Below, piece by piece: positions 58,041 through 64,000 of a stretch of 64,000 bases of DNA. Position 1 is the stretch's first letter. Each line of letters starts with the position of its first letter. A program made the translations under genes and the position numbers. Where the stretch lies: contig JAACJP010000002.1 of NCBI GenBank assembly GCA_013368375.1, positions 1,364,001 to 1,428,000 on the forward strand. Direction: 5' to 3'. The notes beneath the pieces were generated by a model. It did no database searches, was not told the origin of the DNA, and saw nothing but the letters and a program-made list of their open reading frames with translations. The DNA is from Tricholomella constricta (lineage: Eukaryota; Basidiomycota; Agaricomycetes; Agaricales; Lyophyllaceae).

Positions 58041-58148
58041 GGTGGATGGATAAGTTCTTTGTGTAGACAAAGGGATGTGCGCGTCGCGTGTGTCGTGATG
58101 CGCTAGGGTCCAAGATAAGATGGATCCTGATTAGATGTTGAGTCTCGG
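58041..58148 (-). other. Copia-D 5' leader, cut by Gypsy-3
   Basis: The 108 bp upstream of the Copia-D ATG end at the Gypsy-3 LTR. In Copia-3 the leader from ATG to PBS is 186 bp, so the Copia-D PBS and 5' LTR should lie beyond Gypsy-3, outside the window. CTCGG (58144-58148) is the expected TSD. Confidence 0.7.
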
Positions 58149-58340
58149 TGTAAGGGTGTGGATAGACTTAGGAGTTCACACCAAACTAAACACGACCACT
58201 GATTGGATTGTGTGTAGATGTAGGTATGTATAAGTCTAAAGATTATATAATACAGAGGTGCTGGCTATATATGGCCAGCACCTTTAGAAATAAACAAAGA
58301 CAAACAACGATCGCTACCATATTCGGTAACGCCCGTTACA
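58149..58340 (-). repeat. Gypsy-3 LTR (3' LTR)
   Basis: 192 bp, plus-strand ends TGTAAGGG...CGTTACA, similar at both ends to Gypsy-2 LTRs. Contains a 10-bp hairpin AGGTGCTGGC/GCCAGCACCT (58256-58265, 58274-58283). Confidence 0.85.
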
Positions 58341-58515
58341 CTCTCCCCCTCTAGATCGAGCCCCCGGCTCGATCTATCCCCAATTCCGTTGTTTGGATAG
58401 TAGACTTGTGTAAGTCCACCATCGTGTTCTCGATGGTTATAGACATATACTTTTATATGTCTAAAAATTTTTTTTTTTTTTTTTTTTTTCGCGGGCGGTA
58501 CTGTCGTCCCGCCCC
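58341..58515 (-). other. Gypsy-3 3' untranslated region with hairpins and homopolymer
   Basis: Holds GATCGAGCC/GGCTCGATC (58354-58374), AGACATATA/TATATGTCT (58441-58449, 58454-58462) and a 22-nt T run (58468-58489), which is A22 in the element sense. ORF3 ends just beyond. Confidence 0.75.
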
Positions 58516-60810
58516 TCACGCCGCGCCCTCCACCTCGCCGTCCTCCAACCCCGACGGTGCTCGCCCTGAGACCGAGCCGTCCATGGGGTCGTCTGGCACC
58601 TCTCCGCCAGTCCCTTGCATCGGGTCACTGGGTCCCCCCGCGTTTGCGGGTGGCCCTTCGCTTACACTGCCCACCCCAGCCCCGAGACCTGGTGTGGGCG
58701 CCGATACCGCCGCCGCTGTTGCTCCCCCTGAGGTCGTCGCACTTCCCGACGGCCCCGCGCCTGACCCCGAAGGTCCGGCCTCGGATGACCCATAGTTCAG
58801 GGCCGCCCGGACTCCCGCCGTCAACTGGTGTGCCACCGTCAACGGCGTTCTTGACGCGGTCACCGACCCTACGGCCGATGACCCTGCTATACTGGACATC
58901 GACATCGTCGATACTCCACTCGCGCCAGCTACTGGCACGTTAGTTCGTCGTGATGGTGGATACCACCACGTCGCTTCCCCCGGCAACGTGTCTTGAGTCC
59001 AGTCATGCTGGGTCAAAGCATAGTTGGCCATCCGTGAAAACACGGCGCTGGCCTCGGGATCCTCGGTGTGGCCGCCCTGGTAGTCCCGGAGCCACTCCAT
59101 CCCGAAAGGCTGAGCGTCGACGAAGCGTTCGACGCTTACTCCTTGTTGAGCAAAAAATGCGGCGATGTCTTCCATCGTCACATTGTCGAGCGGCTGTGCG
59201 AACCGCTCAACTGTCTCGACTTCCGCAACGCTCCTTCCGAGCAATTGCAGCGTGTTGCGGTACAGATTCACTGTACCCATCAACTCACAGGCCATTTGGA
59301 GGAATCGAGTTCGATTCCTCATTGCCGCCAGGTCGGCGACACGCCTCGGCGCGCGTGGCATGATGATGTTCATGCCGCGGATGTGCGTCAAGGACACTCC
59401 CCCAGGTCCTACTACCGTCCCCGGGTACTGGGGTCGGCCATTGTTAACGATGGTTGCCCGATTCCGGTACAACCATGCTGCCCAGGTCTCCGCTGGGTCA
59501 CCATAGTTCGGGTTCGGAACCTTCACAGGTTTCGGCCCCTTGCCCACGGCGTACTTCGCCGTCACGGCAGCCTGCTTTGCCTTCGCCCATGTAGGGAGTC
59601 GCCATTGTGTCATTGCCGACCGCATCACCTCTGTGCGGTTGGCGTCTGCAATCTGCTGGCAGACTGCAACGAATGCTTTCATTCGCTGCAACGCAAACTC
59701 GTTGCCTGGGATATTGGCTGCGGCTATCCAAGCCTCCAGCTCTCCCGCTGACGCGGGCATCCCGGTTCCTCCTGCAGGCATCCCCATCCGCGGGGGAGGC
59801 AGCCCCATTTGCTCGTTCTCGGCGGCGCGTTGCGCTCGCTTCCCGAATCGGAGCGTATGATCGACGGCGCTCAGATGAGCCCCGCCGGGTAGCCTGATGT
59901 GGTCCGTAGACCCCAATGGCGCCACCAGGTTGACTGGCGCCGGCCTACGAATGGCCGGCGTCGTAGTCTGCGCCCCGACGGGCACGGATACCCCGTACGC
60001 CTCGACAGGGGTCGGGTACGTCCCCACGTCGATATCCATATAGTCGCCATGACTGGCGTCTGTATCCTCATGTTCTGCCGGTAGCCCGCCCGGCAGCTGA
60101 CTCGCTGGAGACAGTCTCGACGATGTCGGTCCTGCCTCGTATGACGCGATGGTTTCACCGTCGTCGGTGCGGGAGCGCTTTCGCTTCCCGCCTCCATCTT
60201 CCTTGTCGCGAGCCTCCAACTGCCCGCGCAGCTCCCTACACTCGTTTTCGCGAGCATAGAACTGCTCGCGAAGCTCATCATAATCGGCGCACAAGCGTCG
60301 ATAATCCGTATCGAAGGACCGCAACTTGTTGCGCAAGTCCTCCCTCTCAACCTTAAGAGCTGCCAAGTCGGCGCTCTTAATATGTTCCTTTTGTTTGCGG
60401 TGGGCTCTCTGTAGGCCCTCCGCTTCCGTGATGGAATCCATCAGCATGTGCGCTGCATACGCCGTGCACGTCGTACACCCTCTCGGGTGACTGATCAGGT
60501 TGACCTGCTCATTGTAGGTCCACCTCAGCTCGCTTGCGCTCGCTGCTTGTTCCACTGACCGTGAGCGTTCTCGCGCGCGGCCACTCCCACTCTCTCGTTG
60601 CGGCGACAGGTATCTGCCACCGCTATCCCTCTCTCGGGACCGTTCACGTCCTCTCGTTGGGGATCGCGACCGCTTTCGGTCACGCTCCCCATCCCGTCGG
60701 CTGTCTCTGGGACGGAATTCTCTTCCGCCCCTCGCGTTGTCGTTGTTATCGGGACCACCCATTGGGTGGTCCGGCCTGTCTGGTCGGTCATCGCGCGGTG
60801 GTCGCTCCAT
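58516..60810 (-). CDS. Gypsy-3 third ORF, RS-rich N-terminus, coiled coil and conserved C-terminal domain
   Basis: 764 codons from ATG 60810, 64 nt after the pol stop. The N-terminus is Arg/Ser/Asp-rich (SRRDGERDRKRSRSPTRGRE), like an RS domain. HPRGCTTCTAYAAHMLM precedes a long coiled coil (ALKVEREDLRNKLRSFDTDY, CADYDELREQFYARENECRE) and a basic nuclear-type signal (GGGKRKRSRTDD). The C-terminal domain has SAGELEAWIAAANIPGNEFA, ETWAAWLYRNRATIVNNGRP, QYPGTVVGPGGVSLTHIRGM, MEDIAAFFAQQGVSVERFVD and GEATWWYPPSRR. It aligns in order with the Gypsy-2 third ORF. No envelope-like features. Function unknown. Confidence 0.85.
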   Translation of the reverse strand: MERPPRDDRPDRPDHPMGGPDNNDNARGGREFRPRDSRRDGERDRKRSRSPTRGRERSRERDSGGRYLSPQRESGSGRARERSRSVEQAASASELRWTYNEQVNLISHPRGCTTCTAYAAHMLMDSITEAEGLQRAHRKQKEHIKSADLAALKVEREDLRNKLRSFDTDYRRLCADYDELREQFYARENECRELRGQLEARDKEDGGGKRKRSRTDDGETIASYEAGPTSSRLSPASQLPGGLPAEHEDTDASHGDYMDIDVGTYPTPVEAYGVSVPVGAQTTTPAIRRPAPVNLVAPLGSTDHIRLPGGAHLSAVDHTLRFGKRAQRAAENEQMGLPPPRMGMPAGGTGMPASAGELEAWIAAANIPGNEFALQRMKAFVAVCQQIADANRTEVMRSAMTQWRLPTWAKAKQAAVTAKYAVGKGPKPVKVPNPNYGDPAETWAAWLYRNRATIVNNGRPQYPGTVVGPGGVSLTHIRGMNIIMPRAPRRVADLAAMRNRTRFLQMACELMGTVNLYRNTLQLLGRSVAEVETVERFAQPLDNVTMEDIAAFFAQQGVSVERFVDAQPFGMEWLRDYQGGHTEDPEASAVFSRMANYALTQHDWTQDTLPGEATWWYPPSRRTNVPVAGASGVSTMSMSSIAGSSAVGSVTASRTPLTVAHQLTAGVRAALNYGSSEAGPSGSGAGPSGSATTSGGATAAAVSAPTPGLGAGVGSVSEGPPANAGGPSDPMQGTGGEVPDDPMDGSVSGRAPSGLEDGEVEGAA

Positions 60811-60874
60811 CCGTTGATGGTGCTGAAGAAAAAAAATCTCAACACGTCACACTGTCGTGTTTGTGACGCTCGGC

Positions 60875-63800
60875 TTATGCCGATTTTTTCTTCCCACTCT
60901 GAGACCTGTTCGGTCCCATGACTGCGCCCTCGCGGGCCGTATGTCTCGACGCCATTCGTCGCGCCCCCGTCTTAGCGCGCGTCGTCACCGTCGCCCGCCG
61001 GGGAAGGGCTGTCCAGTCCTTCACCCCAATGAGTTCGAGGTAGCTGTCCAGCGCTTCGAGCTCCTCACATGTCTTGAGCGGCTCCCATGTAGAGTCGCCC
61101 ATTGTCCACTTGACCAGGAAGGACACCTCCTTCCCGGTCCACTGATGCCCGACGATTTCGTCGACATAGTATTCGGTTTCGTCGGGGGCCCCAAAATCAT
61201 AGGCCTCCGGCGTCGCTCTGTTAGGAAACAGAGCGTCGTCATTCGCCTGATGTGGGCGAATCCTCGATATGTGGAAACGCGGGTGTATCCTGCGCTTCCT
61301 AAGAGCTTCTGGTAACTCCAACACATAGTTGGACGTCTCCGGAAACACCTCGAGGACCCTATACGGGCCCACGTATTTAGGTAGTAGTTTACCCGCCCTC
61401 CCGGACGGTAGGGACAGGTTATCCGTTGATAGATAGACAAGGTCGTCCTTACCTATCACTGGATCAGGTCTCCTCCGCGTGTTCGCGTGGTGTCGCTGAA
61501 ATGTGCGTGCCGCGATAATCGCGTCGTGCGCCGCTGCCATGTTTCGCAGCGCATTCGCTGCGAACTCCTGAACCCCCGGTGGCGCTTTCGTCCCCGGGTC
61601 GATCTTCGTCATCACCATTGGCATATAGCCGTGGTTAACCTCAAACGGGGCGAACCCCGTTGCCGCGCTAATACTCGAATTAATTGCGAATTCGACCATC
61701 GGCAGCGCTACGACCCAGTCCCTCTGGTCTGGTCGTATACACGATCGGATGATCTGCGCGATCGACCGATTCGCCCTCTCCGTGGCACCATCCGTCTGAG
61801 GATGGAACGCTGTAGACATCAATAGCGTTGACCCCATCAGTCGGTGTAGTTCCTTCCACCACTTGGATGTGAACTTGGGGTCCCGGTCGCATACGATCGA
61901 GCTCGGGAGACCGTGCAGTCGCACTACCTCCCTCATGTAAATCCACGACAGCTGTGACGCCGTCGTTCTCGTATTCAGTGGTACTAGGTGCACCTGGGAC
62001 GTCATCCGGCATACCACTACCCACAAGTAGTTGTATCCATCCACTTCCGGGAACGGACCTACAAAGTCCATCCCGATCGACTCCCATGGCTTCGTGGGTA
62101 TCGGTAACGAGTGCACCAGCCCCGCCGGTGCTCGGTACTCTCCTTTCGTCGTTATACACGTCTGGCAGGACGCGCAAAACGCCTCGACTTCACGCTGAAG
62201 TCGTGGCCACCAGTACCACCGTCGCACATAGTCGGCGGTACGTTGTGGACCGAAGTGGCCCACTACTCGGTGTGCACGTTCAATCACTTGCCCGTGCAGT
62301 GATTGTGCCCCGTTCTTTGCGGAGGGGATGCATAGCACCTCCTCTCCGCCCCTATTCTTCCCCCACACCAGTCCTTCCTTTACCCGAAAGGATGGGTGCT
62401 GAGCGGGTGCGCTCACTACCTTTTTAAACAGCGGGTCCGTCTCGTACCCCGCTTTCACCGCGGAGAGGAATATCTCATTCCCCTCCCCGTTCTCGACTGT
62501 CGATCTCAGGTCCGCTCCGCGTTCCCGCGACTGAAATACGGTGGGGTCGTCCGCACTGTTCGCGACCGACTCCCCCGCGTCGCCGTTCTCGGCGGCGGCC
62601 GCTAGCTCTGCCGCCCTCACATCTCGCTCTTGCACCAAATCCCGGAGCACCGCTATTCTGCTGTGCTCCTGCTTAAACGCTTTTTGCTGGATCTGTCGTT
62701 CCACGACCTTATCCACCACTTCTCGTACCCTATCCCACGGCAAGTCGTCGTGTCTTGGGTCGAGTCGAACATCTGCGTTAACGTAGTCGTTCATCGTGAA
62801 TCTGTCATCCCAGACATCACTCTCGTGATATCTGGACAGCGCATCCGCTACTTTATTTAGTGATCCTTTGACATAACGAATGTCAAAGTCAAAGCGAGAT
62901 AGATATTCCATCCATCTCGTCTGGCGGCTAGATAGCCGCCTCTGCGTCTGGAAGAACTCCAGTGCCTTGTGGTCGGTTACCACATGTATGCGGTACCCTA
63001 TAAGCTTATCCTCCCACTTAAGGAGGGCTTCTAGTATCGCTATCGTCTCTTGCTCGAACACACGATAGTGTCTTTGAGCATCCGTAAATTTGCGGGACAT
63101 AAATCCCGCCGGCCTACATGTCTGCCATGTCGGTCCCTGTCCGTACATTGCGCCCACGCCGGATACCGACGCGTCGCAGATAACCCATATGGGTTCATCC
63201 TTGCCATGGTCCAATGGCACCAGGACAGGTGTTTTGCAACACGCGTCCTTAATTGCTTGAAAGCATGACTCGTGGATGGGCCTCCATGCGAAGGCCTGTC
63301 CATTCTGTGTCATTGCTGACAGTGGTGTCGTATACGACGATATATCTGGCAGAAAGTGCGCCAGATACTGTACAAGACCCAGAAATCTCTGGATATCGCC
63401 GTAGTTTCGCGGTCTCCGCCATTCGCGGATACGCGCCATCTTGTCCGCTGTCGCGTGCAATCCCTTGTCGTCGATTACATGCCCTAGGCAATCGACTTTA
63501 TCGGAGTAAAGTTCACACTTTTCCTTCTTAAGGTAGAACTTGTTCTCCCTTATCTTGTCAAAAACGAGCTTGAGATGCTTCTCGTGCTCATCTACCGTAG
63601 CGCTGTATACGAACAAGTCGTCCAAGTATACATGTAGAAATATTCCGATAAAGTCTCGAAATATCATCGTCATGACTCTCTGAAACGTCGCTGGCGCGTT
63701 ACAGTCCCCTATCTGCATTGTGTGGCTCACAAATGTGCCAAACACAGTTGCGAACGCGCTTTTGCGCACGTCCGGCGGATGGACGCGTACTTGCTCGTAT

Positions 63801-64000
63801 GCATCCGAAAAATCGATTTTTGATCGAATTTTTGCTCGTGCCACATCCAGTCGGATCTGGTCCTGGTCCGGGAACGGCGTCACATCCTTAATCGTGTTCG
63901 CATTCCTTTTCCGACCGTCGACTGCTGTTCGCAGTCGGCCGTCTTTCTTTGGTATACAAAGCATTGGTGCAGCTTGTGACGTCTGCACCGACTCCCACCA
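60875..64000 (-). CDS. Gypsy-3 pol (5' cut by window): RT, RNase H, integrase, chromodomain
   Basis: The frame is open from the window edge (WWESVQTSQAAPML) to the stop at 60875-60877. RT: IPKKDGRLRTAVDGRKRN, KIDFSDAYEQVRV, GDCNAPATFQRVM, LHVYLDDLFVYS. RNase H: WVICDASVSGVGAMYG, EQETIAILEALLKW, VTDHKALEFF. Integrase: VIERAHRVVGHFG, CASCQTC, IGMDFVGPFP, VCDRDPKFTSKWW, HPQTDGATERANRS. Chromodomain: YVDEIVGHQW, LVKWTMGDSTWEP. The basic tail ends SGKKKSA. Intact where visible. The N-terminal RT, protease and gag lie outside the window. Confidence 0.93.
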   Translation of the reverse strand, partial: WWESVQTSQAAPMLCIPKKDGRLRTAVDGRKRNANTIKDVTPFPDQDQIRLDVARAKIRSKIDFSDAYEQVRVHPPDVRKSAFATVFGTFVSHTMQIGDCNAPATFQRVMTMIFRDFIGIFLHVYLDDLFVYSATVDEHEKHLKLVFDKIRENKFYLKKEKCELYSDKVDCLGHVIDDKGLHATADKMARIREWRRPRNYGDIQRFLGLVQYLAHFLPDISSYTTPLSAMTQNGQAFAWRPIHESCFQAIKDACCKTPVLVPLDHGKDEPIWVICDASVSGVGAMYGQGPTWQTCRPAGFMSRKFTDAQRHYRVFEQETIAILEALLKWEDKLIGYRIHVVTDHKALEFFQTQRRLSSRQTRWMEYLSRFDFDIRYVKGSLNKVADALSRYHESDVWDDRFTMNDYVNADVRLDPRHDDLPWDRVREVVDKVVERQIQQKAFKQEHSRIAVLRDLVQERDVRAAELAAAAENGDAGESVANSADDPTVFQSRERGADLRSTVENGEGNEIFLSAVKAGYETDPLFKKVVSAPAQHPSFRVKEGLVWGKNRGGEEVLCIPSAKNGAQSLHGQVIERAHRVVGHFGPQRTADYVRRWYWWPRLQREVEAFCASCQTCITTKGEYRAPAGLVHSLPIPTKPWESIGMDFVGPFPEVDGYNYLWVVVCRMTSQVHLVPLNTRTTASQLSWIYMREVVRLHGLPSSIVCDRDPKFTSKWWKELHRLMGSTLLMSTAFHPQTDGATERANRSIAQIIRSCIRPDQRDWVVALPMVEFAINSSISAATGFAPFEVNHGYMPMVMTKIDPGTKAPPGVQEFAANALRNMAAAHDAIIAARTFQRHHANTRRRPDPVIGKDDLVYLSTDNLSLPSGRAGKLLPKYVGPYRVLEVFPETSNYVLELPEALRKRRIHPRFHISRIRPHQANDDALFPNRATPEAYDFGAPDETEYYVDEIVGHQWTGKEVSFLVKWTMGDSTWEPLKTCEELEALDSYLELIGVKDWTALPRRATVTTRAKTGARRMASRHTAREGAVMGPNRSQSGKKKSA

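Larger units (their letters stand above)
58149..64000 (-). mobile_element. Gypsy-3: 3' part of a chromodomain gypsy element with third ORF (runs off the window)
   Basis: 3' LTR at 58149-58340, then ORF3 (60810-58516) and pol (from beyond 64000 to 60875), all on the minus strand. Polypurine tract on the minus strand (AGAGGGGGAGAG) at 58341-58352. Pol is similar to Gypsy-2 pol (for example LCIPKKDG, GDCNAPATFQR, VYLDDLFVYS), and the ORF order is the same. It is inserted in the Copia-D leader. gag and the 5' LTR are not in the window. Confidence 0.92.

Overview
The window looks like a transposon-packed locus of a filamentous basidiomycete, probably an Agaricomycete. Host genes have GT-AG introns of about 50-60 nt, and the F-box gene is of the type common in mushrooms. 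Chromodomain Ty3/gypsy and Ty1/copia elements fill most of the DNA.

Region 1 (1-16297) is gene-rich host DNA. In order it holds: the tail of an unidentified gene, an F-box gene whose 3' end carries a TIR/8-bp-TSD element, a second such element in the following spacer, RAD1 (9-1-1 clamp), a short PDX1-like lipoyl protein (minus), eRF1 (minus), POP7/Rpp20 (divergent from eRF1), a TauD/TfdA dioxygenase, an unrecognised intronless gene of about 430 codons, and the 3' half of an O-methyltransferase (minus).

Region 2 (16298-36804) is a nest. A copia element (Copia-1, 16298-33132, TSD GTTCC) sits inside an O-methyltransferase exon. A chromovirus (Gypsy-1, 18548-29065, TSD GTTCA) sits inside the Copia-1 ORF. 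Gypsy-1 has a near-textbook -1 frameshift signal, two retropepsin domains in tandem, a predicted self-priming PBS, and an extra intron-bearing gene on the opposite strand with a Zn2Cys6-like cluster. The O-methyltransferase 5' part (33133-34034) abuts a decayed coronin fragment. That fragment is split by a 2-kb LTR element (34594-36652, TSD GATTG) whose only ORF is a KH-domain protein.

Region 3 (36805-58148) is a second nest. Copia-D has its 3' LTR (36805-36844 plus 53143-53420) split by Gypsy-2 (36845-53137, TSD TAAGT). The Gypsy-2 gag is in turn split by Copia-3 (39082-44400, TSD ATGAC). Gypsy-2 encodes gag-pro, an in-frame UGA-CUA, pol, and a separate third ORF. Its coding DNA is unusually rich in short perfect hairpins.

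Region 4 (58149-64000) is the 3' part of Gypsy-3, a relative of Gypsy-2 with its own third ORF, cut by the window edge and inserted in the Copia-D leader.

Excising each insertion with one TSD copy restores continuous reading frames, so the order of events can be read directly. Best candidates for undescribed biology: the opposite-strand spliced zinc-cluster gene of Gypsy-1, its tandem protease, the KH-only LTR element, the third-ORF family of Gypsy-2/3, and the hairpin texture of Gypsy-2/3.
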